From: an uncultured Oscillospiraceae bacterium
Lineage (GTDB): Bacteria; Bacillota; Clostridia; Oscillospirales; Oscillospiraceae
Length of the DNA: 37,904 nt
Assembly: GCA_934630555.1 (NCBI GenBank)
Contig: CAKTXB010000001.1
Span: 1 to 37,904, forward strand
Direction: 5' to 3'
Both the position numbers and the translations under genes were made by a program. Below are positions 1-7,311 of the stretch, piece after piece. The notes beneath the pieces were generated by a model that saw only the letters and a list, made by a program, of their open reading frames with translations, ran no database searches and was not told where the DNA came from. Position 1 is the stretch's first letter; each line of letters starts with the position of its first letter.

Positions 1-3000
1 GTTCCAAACCGGGGCGATCCAAGAAGGAAGGTTGCCCGGCGATGCTGGGTCGTCTTTATCTGAATCTATTATATCCAAAGAAGGGGAGAATGGCAAGAAA
101 AAGTTTTCGCTGAAAGAAGCCGAGAGGAAGCAGAAGCAGCTGGAAGTGATCCAGAAGAGCAACCCTGCGGAGGATGATTATCATACCTGGATACGGAGCA
201 CGGACGACATACATACCTTCCGCGAGGCGCTGAATGATCCGGAATGGGCAGACTACGACGAGTTCGACCCGGACTATACCAAAGCCATGGCGGAGGAAGC
301 GCTTGAACGCGGAGAGATCGAAGTGTTCAGCAGCTACCCCATTCAGAACGGCGTGTTCGTCACCCCGTCGCGGATGGAGGCGGAAAGCTACGCCGGGCGC
401 GGGAAGATTTACAGCAAAACCGTGAAAACGGACGATGTGGCGTGGATCGACCCGACACAGGGACAGTTCGCACCGGTGGATGCGAAGCAGTTTGCATTGA
501 AGGAGGACGGGAAAGACCTGAAAACCATGCGCGCAGAGAGAAGCGACGTGCGGCGGGAGATCGACAAGCTGGAATGGCTGGAAGAGAAGCAGGGATATCT
601 CGACGAAACCGACGCGGCGGCCATGAAGCAGCTGCGCACACGGGAGAAGGACCTGACGGAGCGCATAGACGCTGCCAACGCGGCGGCCAAGGAGAACCGG
701 GGCACGGAAGCGGAGCGCATTATGCAGAAGGCAAAGACGGAAGCGGCGGAAGCACAGCCGACGCAGGCGGGAAAGACGCTGCGGCAGGATCTGCTGGACA
801 CCTTTTCCGTGCAGGCCGGGCGGCGAAAGGAACTGGGCCGCGCAATCGACCGCGTGGCAGCGCGCGTGCGTGAGCAGGGATATGCCACCGCCAACGACGG
901 CGCGGAGTTATTCCGCGGCCTTTACAACGCGGGCGTGGTGGTGGATACCACGGAGAGCGAGCACTATGCAGAGATCCGGCGCACGCTGCGCGGCGTGAAG
1001 CTGCACATCGACGAAACGGTGCGCGCGGAACTGGGCGACGACTTCACACGCACGCGGCAGGAAGCATTCCGGAACGGCATTATTCTGACCACCAAGGACG
1101 GCGAAGGCGTGGGCATTGACGTGGAGCACGCGGAAATGGCGGATCTTTTCCCCGGCGTTTTTGACAACTACAACACGGACCGGACGGCGCAGCTGGAGGA
1201 CATGATCCACGCGGCGGAACTGGGACGGCCGGAGCACATTTCCCTGATGGAGCAGGCTATGCGCGCGGGCGGCGAGGACGCCGTGGCGCAGCAAATGACG
1301 TTCTTTGACCGCTATCTGACCAACGCGCTGGAGAATTACGCCAAGCAGGCGGGATTTGAAATGCGCGTGAAGCAGGGCGAGATCATGAAAGCGGCCAAGG
1401 CGCGCGCCATTGCCGCGGATGCATGGGAGAAGCAGAGTCAGCGGAAGGCAATGGCCGAGGCGCAGAACAAGGCACTGAAAGTGCTGCAGCGGCTGCGCAG
1501 AATGAGAAAGGACCAGAGCGCGGAAACCAAGGCGCTGATCGACGAGATCGTGGGCGATTTCGACACCATGGCAAAGACGCTGCGCAAGGATAAGGAAGCA
1601 ACCTGGCGGGATCTGCGGAAGATCTACGATGCGGAGCGGGAGAAGGACCCGAACTTCCTGCCCAACGAAACCTGGGAGCAGAAGTTCAGCCGGCTGGATG
1701 CGGCCCGCGTGGGCGAGTTGAGCCGGGAGGAAGCGCTGGCTCTCTATGATCGGGGCGTGGAACTTATCCACATGATCCGCACGAAGGACAAGGAGATCGC
1801 GGCGGAGAATGCACGGAACATAGAAGATCTGTATCACAACAGCGTGCAAGAGATCGAGACCAGCGACGGCGACAAATGGAAGTTTAACCGGAAGGGAGAA
1901 GCCAAGAAGAAGTTATCGAGCAACAGATTTGTGCGGAAATATTGGGACGGAGAACAACTTTCTCCGATGAATATGATCGAGAAAATGGGCGGCTGGCGCC
2001 GGGACGGTGCTTTTTATTCCATGGCAAAGCAATTGGAAAGGGGCGAATATGACAAGCAGCGCTACATTATCCAGAGCGACGCGCTGCTGAAAGAATTTAC
2101 AGAGAAGCACGAGAAATGGATCGCCAAAGCCGACGGAAAGGGGAAAGACGCCATATGGTACGAAGTTGAAGTGCCGGCAAACCAGCAAGCGGGCAACGGC
2201 GGCGCGGATCTGCGGGAGAACAAAAGCGTGAAGATCTACATGACGCCGATGATGAAGATCAAGCTGTACTTGGATTCGCTGAATTATGACAACCTGCGGC
2301 ACATCAATTTCGGCGGAGCAAAGTTCCCGGACAAACGAATCTATTCGGCGGCAAAAAAAGAAGAGGATGAACTGGAAGCTTATGCGAACGGCGTGACCGT
2401 GAAGATGCAGCCGGGATTTGTGAAAAGCCTTGTGGCGGATCTGACGCCGGAGGAGAAGGAACTGGCATTTATCCTGGGCACGAAGTATTTCAACGGGTAT
2501 GCCAAGGATGAGATCAACCGGGTTTCCAATTTGCTGGACGGACACGACAAGGCCATGAACGACAACTACAGCCCCATTTACACCGATGCAAACTTCCTGG
2601 GAAAGAGTGCGGATCCGGCCATTGTGGATGCGACGATCGAGGGCATGGGGCCGCTGAAAAACCGCGTGTGGTCCGGAAAGCCGGTGCTGGCAGTAAGCGC
2701 CCTTTCGGCATTCCAGAAGCACAGGGACATGACAGCAAAATATGTGGGGCTGGCGATCCCCGTGCGTAACATGAACGCGCTGCTGAATTACACGGAAAAG
2801 GGCTACAGCGATTCCATGTATGCAGTGATCGGCAAAAAATGGGGGGACGAAGCGGTACAATACCTGAAAGATCTGATGAAAGACATCCAGAACAAACCGG
2901 CCGATAAATTGAATTTCGCGGAGAGTGCGGTAAAATGGGTTACTAATAACTATGTGAAAGCGGTGTTCGGATTCAATCCGGGCACAGTGATCAAACAGGC

Positions 3001-5431
3001 GCCGGGCTTCTTCATGGCCGGGGCGCGGCTGGGGTTCGACACGATTCCGGCGACATCCATGCTGCACTCTGCATGGGGCAAATACCGCGACTTGATGGCA
3101 AAGTACACCCCGATTATGGAATGGCGCGCCAGAGGCAACAGCACGCGTGAAATGTCGGATTTGAAGAATAATCCAAACTGGACGCAGCGGAACCGGGCAT
3201 TTAAGTTTGTGTTCGGCGGGGCGATCCAGTGGATGGACCTGCACACCTGCGCGGCAATTTGGCCGTGGGCGGAGAACTATGTGAAGAAGCACTACCCGAA
3301 CCTGAAATCGGGCAGCCGGAGCGAGATCAACAGCGGGAAGGATGCCTACTATAAGAAGGTGGCGGAGGTGTTTGAGGACGCCATCGCCAACAGCCAGCCC
3401 ATGTATGACGACATGCACACGGCAAAGATCATGCGAAGCAACAACGGCATAGCACGCGGCATTACCATGTTCCACACGGCCCAGCTGACCCAGGCAAACG
3501 CCATCCGGCAGGCGCACGGGGAAATGAAGCGGGCAAAGGCGGAGAATGACAAGGAGGGATTGAAGCGCGGACAGAAGGCATTTAAGGACAGCATTATGGC
3601 GCTGCTGATCTCCACACTGAGTTTTGAAGCGGTGGGGGCACTGGTGGCCATCGCCAAGCGGAAGGACAAGGCGCTGCGCGACGATGAGGGCGAAATGACG
3701 CCGGCAACTATTGCCAAGTATATGGCGGATGCCACGGCAAAGGATCTGCTGGGCAACATTGTGGGCTGGGACACGGCCTATGACATCGGCACGCATGTGC
3801 TGTTCGGGAATACCTGGTACGGCTTTGAAATGCCGGGTGTGGATGCGATCCAGGACTTTATCGACGATGCACCCAAACTGGCACAAGCCGGGGTGAAATT
3901 TGTGGGTGGACTTTCCGGCGTGACGGACACAGGCGATTTTCAGTATTACCTGCGGACAGCGGGAAATGATTTCAGGAAGAGCCTAAAAACTCTTGCGCTT
4001 GACGGATCGTATCTGGTGGGTATTCCGGCCAAGAACATGGAGAGTTATATTTTGGGCCTGATGGGATGGATCAACCCGGATCTGGCGGCGGCCTACAACA
4101 ACGCATGGGGCGGCAGATACGACAAAAGCAGCGTGGCCGCGCTGAGCGGAAAGCCGAAAGAACAGGCTGCGGCGATCCGGAAGGCTGTGCGCAACCGGGC
4201 GAAGGACGCCAGCGACGAGGCCGTGGCAGAATTGCAGCGGCTGTATCAGACGGCAGGAACGGAAGTGCTGCCCCAGGCGGTGGCAGACACGATCACGATC
4301 GAAACCGGAGAGGACAGCAGCGAGAAAGTGGAACTGAGCCTGAAACAGAAGTCGGACTATCAGAAGGCATACGACAAGGTGGTTTCGGCGGAACTGAATC
4401 AGCTGATCGCGTCGCCGGAATATGCAAAGCTGACCGATGACCAGAAAGCGGGCGCTGTGGTGCTGCTGTACAAGTACGCGGCGGAGCAGGGCAAGCAGGC
4501 GGCCGTGGCGGAATATGCCCCGAAGGGCTGGAAGGCCAAGGCGGCGCGCGCGGCCGAAGAGGGCGCGGACGTTTACCAGACTGTGATCTACAAGGCGGCC
4601 ACCGAAGAGATCAAGGGGGACACGGGAGAAGACGGAAAGACGGTGGCCGGAAGCAAGAACAAAAAGCTTTTCGACGCACTGGATGCCATGAACTTCACCG
4701 CAGAACAGAAAGCGGCCATTTACAAAACCAGCGTGGATGATTTCACCGAGGACAGCGGATATGCAGACGCGAAGGCTGCAGGCGTGAACGATTGGCAGTA
4801 CGCTGCATTTAAGGCCAACACCGGCACGATCAAGAGCGACAAGGACGAGGACGGGAAAACTATCACCGAATCCAAGAAGGGGAAAGTGATGGACTACATC
4901 AACGGACTGGACATCAGCAACAAGGCCAAAGACGCCCTTTATTATGCGGCCGGGTATACGGAGAGCAAGATCGGAGAAGCGCCCTGGCGCGGCGGAATGA
5001 CCGGAACCAAAAAGAGCAGCGGGAAGGGGAGAAAGAAAAGCAGCAGCGGCAGCAGCAAGAAAGCGCAAAAAGCGGCCAAGAAGCAGACGGCGGCCCGGGC
5101 GGCGCTGGCCACGCCGGAGATGCAGAGCTATTTGCAGAAATACGGCGTGACGCAGGCGAACGGGAAGCCGATCAGCGCGGCGGATCTGCAAAGCAGCGTG
5201 GAAAGATACATCCGCAAATACACCGGCGGAAGATCGCTGCCGCGGGCGGGAGAATCCATGAATCTGCCCAGCGACCTGCCAAGAGCGGGGGAGGTGCTGA
5301 CAACGCGCGATCTGCCGCGGGCAGGCGAAGAGGTGCAGATGCAGAGTTTGCCGACCTACAATGATCTGGTGAACCGGCGGGAGAAGGAAAGCCTGGACGA
5401 GAAATATTTCCGGAAATTCGGAAGGAGGTAA
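1..5431 (+). CDS. Giant polyvalent internal virion (ejection) protein, main part; N-terminus at 37801-37904
   Basis: This is the body of a gene whose first 34 codons and two bases lie at 37801-37904. Codons are in phase from base 2 with no stop, so a TTG at 32 is not needed as a start; the joined protein is 1844 residues. Residues about 95-195 of the joined protein contain a compact domain (IQNGVFVTPSRMEAESYAG, then KTDDVAWIDPTQGQF) of the kind found in large phage polyvalent proteins and reminiscent of ADP-ribosyltransferase-like folds. Residues about 1015-1210 carry the hydrophobic, aromatic region (FGFNPGTVIKQAPGFF and onward) typical of giant phage ejection proteins. A membrane-like segment (ALLISTLSFEAVGALVAIA) lies near residue 1235. 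The C-terminal third has two related EDGKT repeats, a Lys/Ser linker and three PRAGE repeats (5232-5330). Inference: it is packaged in the virion and enters the host with the DNA. The ART-like reading is tentative; the virion role is likely. Confidence 0.8.
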   Translation, partial: FQTGAIQEGRLPGDAGSSLSESIISKEGENGKKKFSLKEAERKQKQLEVIQKSNPAEDDYHTWIRSTDDIHTFREALNDPEWADYDEFDPDYTKAMAEEALERGEIEVFSSYPIQNGVFVTPSRMEAESYAGRGKIYSKTVKTDDVAWIDPTQGQFAPVDAKQFALKEDGKDLKTMRAERSDVRREIDKLEWLEEKQGYLDETDAAAMKQLRTREKDLTERIDAANAAAKENRGTEAERIMQKAKTEAAEAQPTQAGKTLRQDLLDTFSVQAGRRKELGRAIDRVAARVREQGYATANDGAELFRGLYNAGVVVDTTESEHYAEIRRTLRGVKLHIDETVRAELGDDFTRTRQEAFRNGIILTTKDGEGVGIDVEHAEMADLFPGVFDNYNTDRTAQLEDMIHAAELGRPEHISLMEQAMRAGGEDAVAQQMTFFDRYLTNALENYAKQAGFEMRVKQGEIMKAAKARAIAADAWEKQSQRKAMAEAQNKALKVLQRLRRMRKDQSAETKALIDEIVGDFDTMAKTLRKDKEATWRDLRKIYDAEREKDPNFLPNETWEQKFSRLDAARVGELSREEALALYDRGVELIHMIRTKDKEIAAENARNIEDLYHNSVQEIETSDGDKWKFNRKGEAKKKLSSNRFVRKYWDGEQLSPMNMIEKMGGWRRDGAFYSMAKQLERGEYDKQRYIIQSDALLKEFTEKHEKWIAKADGKGKDAIWYEVEVPANQQAGNGGADLRENKSVKIYMTPMMKIKLYLDSLNYDNLRHINFGGAKFPDKRIYSAAKKEEDELEAYANGVTVKMQPGFVKSLVADLTPEEKELAFILGTKYFNGYAKDEINRVSNLLDGHDKAMNDNYSPIYTDANFLGKSADPAIVDATIEGMGPLKNRVWSGKPVLAVSALSAFQKHRDMTAKYVGLAIPVRNMNALLNYTEKGYSDSMYAVIGKKWGDEAVQYLKDLMKDIQNKPADKLNFAESAVKWVTNNYVKAVFGFNPGTVIKQAPGFFMAGARLGFDTIPATSMLHSAWGKYRDLMAKYTPIMEWRARGNSTREMSDLKNNPNWTQRNRAFKFVFGGAIQWMDLHTCAAIWPWAENYVKKHYPNLKSGSRSEINSGKDAYYKKVAEVFEDAIANSQPMYDDMHTAKIMRSNNGIARGITMFHTAQLTQANAIRQAHGEMKRAKAENDKEGLKRGQKAFKDSIMALLISTLSFEAVGALVAIAKRKDKALRDDEGEMTPATIAKYMADATAKDLLGNIVGWDTAYDIGTHVLFGNTWYGFEMPGVDAIQDFIDDAPKLAQAGVKFVGGLSGVTDTGDFQYYLRTAGNDFRKSLKTLALDGSYLVGIPAKNMESYILGLMGWINPDLAAAYNNAWGGRYDKSSVAALSGKPKEQAAAIRKAVRNRAKDASDEAVAELQRLYQTAGTEVLPQAVADTITIETGEDSSEKVELSLKQKSDYQKAYDKVVSAELNQLIASPEYAKLTDDQKAGAVVLLYKYAAEQGKQAAVAEYAPKGWKAKAARAAEEGADVYQTVIYKAATEEIKGDTGEDGKTVAGSKNKKLFDALDAMNFTAEQKAAIYKTSVDDFTEDSGYADAKAAGVNDWQYAAFKANTGTIKSDKDEDGKTITESKKGKVMDYINGLDISNKAKDALYYAAGYTESKIGEAPWRGGMTGTKKSSGKGRKKSSSGSSKKAQKAAKKQTAARAALATPEMQSYLQKYGVTQANGKPISAADLQSSVERYIRKYTGGRSLPRAGESMNLPSDLPRAGEVLTTRDLPRAGEEVQMQSLPTYNDLVNRREKESLDEKYFRKFGRR

Positions 5432-5437
5432 GAGAGT

Positions 5438-5683
5438 GTGAACGCGCGGCCGAGGATCCCGCAGACGCTGGCGAGATTGCTGCGATCGGAGATGGAGAAG
5501 GCGATATGGGAGGCAAATTTAGGAGAGGATGACGGACTGATCGCGGACCGGTATCTGATCGCCCATGTGACGCAGGCGGACATCGCGGCGGAACTGGGAT
5601 GCGACCAGTGCACGGTGGCGCGCAGGATGCCCCATATTCTGCACAGAGTGGAGTTTGCCGCGCAGAAGATCGGGTACATATAA
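5438..5683 (+). CDS. Small helix-turn-helix protein, sigma-region-4-like
   Basis: 81 residues from a GTG start placed 6 bases after the stop of the giant gene, with a strong ribosome site (GGAAGGAGG) just upstream. Residues 46-65 (QADIAAELGCDQCTVARRM) form a clear helix-turn-helix of the kind seen in sigma-70 region 4 and small phage transcription regulators. It is followed directly by a factor-independent terminator, so it ends the late transcript that covers the structural and lysis genes. Its target is unknown. A role in late-gene control, or as a last-made regulator carried into lysogeny, is inference only. Confidence 0.75.
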   Translation: MNARPRIPQTLARLLRSEMEKAIWEANLGEDDGLIADRYLIAHVTQADIAAELGCDQCTVARRMPHILHRVEFAAQKIGYI

Positions 5684-5700
5684 CCGCATAAAAACGCCCG

Positions 5701-5740
5701 GCAGCCGCATTGTGATGCCACACAGTGCGGCTGCTTTTTT
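5701..5740 (+). terminator. Intrinsic terminator after the late operon
   Basis: GCAGCCGCA pairs with TGCGGCTGC, with further TGTG/CACA pairing inside the loop, and the stem runs straight into six T residues. It lies 17 bases after the HTH gene and before the next gene's ribosome site. Confidence 0.85.
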
Positions 5741-5794
5741 GTTACCATATGAGCATAGGGATCCCGAAAAAATTTATAAAAAAGGAGCGATACT

Positions 5795-6364
5795 ATGGCA
5801 GAATTTGCAAGCAAGGGCGTTGCGGGCGCAGGACTGGGCACCGGCATTGCGGGCCTGTCTTTGGGCGTTATTAACGCGCTAAACAATCTAAATATGCTGG
5901 CAGGCGGCATTCCTGCGGTGCGCGCGGCGGAGGGTGTGTGCAGCGAAGACCATACCATCAACCGGTATGAACTGAACCTGGTGCAGGAAAACGCATCTTT
6001 GAAGAGCGACATTGCTCTGCGTGATGCCAACACCTACAACGATCAGAAGATGCTGGAAATGTACAAGTACGTTGACGGCAGAATGCGCGACATCGAGGGA
6101 GAGGTCGCAAAACAGGCCGTGACCAATCAGGCCACGAAGGACAGCTTCCAGCTGCTGCAGGAGCGCCTGGAGTGCGCGAAGTCCGAACTGGGCGGAGCGA
6201 TCAAGCGCGAGCGCGACGACCGCCGCTGCGCGGACAACACGATCGTTACTTACCTGAACGCCACGTTCTACCCCAAGCAGGTTGCCAACGTGACGGTGGG
6301 CGACACGACCACGGCGCAGCCGACCTATAATCCCCTGCCGCTGTGCGACTGCAACTGTAACTAA
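5795..6364 (+). CDS. Unknown protein with glycine-rich hydrophobic N-terminus, coiled coil and Cys-rich tail
   Basis: 189 residues, ATG start with ribosome site AAAAAAGGAGCG. Residues 8-38 are Gly/Ala/Leu-rich and could be a membrane or membrane-inserting segment. Residues about 55-135 are charged and helical, probably a coiled coil. The last residues are PLCDCNCN, a short cysteine cluster. I do not recognise the family. It sits between two terminators, so it is probably transcribed apart from the late operon, although no convincing promoter was seen in the 54 bases upstream. In the integrated prophage it would lie near the right end, a usual place for cargo or lysogenic-conversion genes. Confidence 0.75.
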   Translation: MAEFASKGVAGAGLGTGIAGLSLGVINALNNLNMLAGGIPAVRAAEGVCSEDHTINRYELNLVQENASLKSDIALRDANTYNDQKMLEMYKYVDGRMRDIEGEVAKQAVTNQATKDSFQLLQERLECAKSELGGAIKRERDDRRCADNTIVTYLNATFYPKQVANVTVGDTTTAQPTYNPLPLCDCNCN

Positions 6365-6378
6365 AGGCAAAACGGATT

Positions 6379-6404
6379 GAGCGGGGCAATCGCCCCGCTC
6401 TTTT
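6379..6404 (+). terminator. Terminator or attenuator hairpin between 5795-6364 and 6419-6754
   Basis: GAGCGGGGC, loop AATC, GCCCCGCTC, then TTTT: a perfect 9-bp GC-rich stem with a short T run. The ribosome site of the next gene (GAAGGAGG) begins 2 bases later, so incomplete termination could set the level of the next two genes. Confidence 0.75.
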
Positions 6405-6418
6405 AGAAGGAGGACATT

Positions 6419-6754
6419 ATGGTAACAGTAAAACAGGTGCAGACGGGGATCGTGCGGTATGTGGACAATGATCTGCTGCCCCATCTGGAAGGCATGAAGA
6501 AAATCGGGCTGGGAATCTATATGGGCCTGGCGTCGGAAAACATCGGCGCGGCCATACAAAAATACAAAGACCACCCCGCCGTGGCCATGCTGAATGTGGT
6601 AACGGACGACGGGATGGTGGACATTGACAAGGTGTATACGGTGGCAAAACCCATGTTTGACCAGCGGCAGAGCATTGATCTGCCATTGATCGGGCGCGTG
6701 ACCTTTGACGGCGGCGACGTGGAAAAGCTGTACCGGTACATCAGCGAAGCGTGA
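6419..6754 (+). CDS. Unknown 111-residue protein
   Basis: ATG start preceded by AGAAGGAGGACATT. The sequence is a soluble alpha/beta mix without membrane segments or cysteine motifs. Residues 1-20 (KQVQTGIVRYVDNDLLPHL) look helical, and the C-terminal half has short beta-like stretches (DLPLIGRVTFDGGDVEKLY). Family not recognised. It is followed 12 bases later by the ferritin-like gene, so the two are probably co-transcribed and may act together. Confidence 0.7.
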   Translation: MVTVKQVQTGIVRYVDNDLLPHLEGMKKIGLGIYMGLASENIGAAIQKYKDHPAVAMLNVVTDDGMVDIDKVYTVAKPMFDQRQSIDLPLIGRVTFDGGDVEKLYRYISEA

Positions 6755-6766
6755 AAGGAGAAAAAT

Positions 6767-7075
6767 ATGGAACTGATTGAAAAACTGTCCGACATGATCG
6801 AGGACGAGCTGCACGACGCGGAGAAATACGCCATGTGCGCGCTGAAATATAAGACGGAATACCCCGAACTGGCCGATACCTTCATCGGCCTATCCGGGGA
6901 AGAGATGCGGCACAAGAATATGCTGCACGACCAGGTGGAACGGATCATCAGCAAATACCGCGAAAAGAACGGAGATCCGCCCGAGGGCATGAAAGCCCTG
7001 TACGAATATCTGCACCGCAAACAGATCGAGCACGCGAAGGCGGTTAAGGGGTATCAGGAAATGTATAGGGAATAA
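6767..7075 (+). CDS. Ferritin/rubrerythrin-like small helical protein
   Basis: 102 residues, ATG start with ribosome site AAAGGAG. Residues 12-55 follow the first helix pair of the rubrerythrin/ferritin-like fold: acidic residues and Tyr on helix 1 (ELHDAEKYAMCALKY), a YPELADTF turn, and E46-M-R-H49 as an ExxH metal motif on helix 2. A third helix carries IEHAKAVKGYQ. A full four-helix diiron protein needs a second ExxH helix, which is absent, so any metal site would have to form across a dimer, as in encapsulin-associated ferritins. Metal binding is inference. It is the last gene before attP and so would be the rightmost gene of the prophage. Confidence 0.7.
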   Translation: MELIEKLSDMIEDELHDAEKYAMCALKYKTEYPELADTFIGLSGEEMRHKNMLHDQVERIISKYREKNGDPPEGMKALYEYLHRKQIEHAKAVKGYQEMYRE

Positions 7076-7082
7076 AGCCTAA

Positions 7083-7101
7083 TTGCACCCTTATTGCACC
7101 C
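7083..7101 (+). repeat. Left integrase arm-type direct repeat pair
   Basis: Two copies of TTGCACCC start 11 bases apart (7083 and 7094). The same octamer pair recurs at 7286-7305, on the other side of the tRNA-like core. Confidence 0.75.
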
Positions 7102-7159
7102 AAAAGTCGATTTTTCGTTGAAAATAGGGGACTTTTTTATGAATGGGGTTCAAGAGGCC

Positions 7160-7187
7160 TTGAGTTCGAATCTCAACACTCGGACCA
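7160..7187 (+). other. 3' end of a tRNA gene (probably tRNA-Leu) in the attP core
   Basis: TTGAG-TTCGAAT-CTCAA (7160-7176) is a perfect T-arm, followed by a 7-base acceptor strand CACTCGG, discriminator A and encoded CCA (7185-7187). The preceding bases (about 7145-7159) could be part of a long variable arm. A73 fits Leu better than Ser. No 5' half is present, so this is not a functional tRNA here; it restores the tRNA gene on integration. Confidence 0.75.
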
Positions 7188-7190
7188 TAG

Positions 7191-7239
7191 AAAAAGAAAA
7201 ATCCTTAGAGCTGCAATGACTCTAAGGATTTTTCTTTTT
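7191..7239. terminator. Strong bidirectional terminator beside the tRNA fragment
   Basis: A perfect 20-bp inverted repeat (7191-7210 with 7220-7239) with a 9-base loop; the stem ends are A-rich on one side and T-rich on the other, so it can terminate from both directions. It lies 3 bases after the tRNA CCA and downstream of the minus-strand integrase operon. Confidence 0.85.
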
Positions 7240-7285
7240 GCTATAAAATAAAAAGTCTTGAAAAAATTTGCAAAAATACGTCCTA

Positions 7286-7305
7286 TTGCACCCTTTATTG
7301 CACCC
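7286..7305 (+). repeat. Right integrase arm-type direct repeat pair
   Basis: Two copies of TTGCACCC start 12 bases apart (7286 and 7298). They lie between the terminator and the end of the integrase gene. Confidence 0.75.
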
Positions 7306-7311
7306 TGTTGA

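Larger units (their letters stand above)
7083..7305. other. attP: Phage attachment site (attP) with arm and core sites
   Basis: The region lies beside the integrase gene and contains a copy of a tRNA 3' end as the likely crossover core (about 7141-7187). On each side are two copies of TTGCACCC: 7083-7090 and 7094-7101 to the left, 7286-7293 and 7298-7305 to the right. This is the layout expected for a lambda-type tyrosine integrase, with a core and paired arm-type sites. That the core is intact, and not split into attL and attR, shows the DNA is in its excised or virion form. Confidence 0.85.

Noticed and set aside
1913..3886. A 657-codon open frame on the minus strand inside the giant gene
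   Set aside because: It mirrors a GC-rich plus-strand gene, has an odd His/Arg/Leu-rich composition, no ribosome site and no known motif. The plus-strand frame is clearly the real one.
7141..7187. A complete tRNA gene
   Set aside because: Only the T-arm, acceptor 3' strand and CCA are present; there is no 5' half, D-arm or anticodon arm upstream. It is an attP core.
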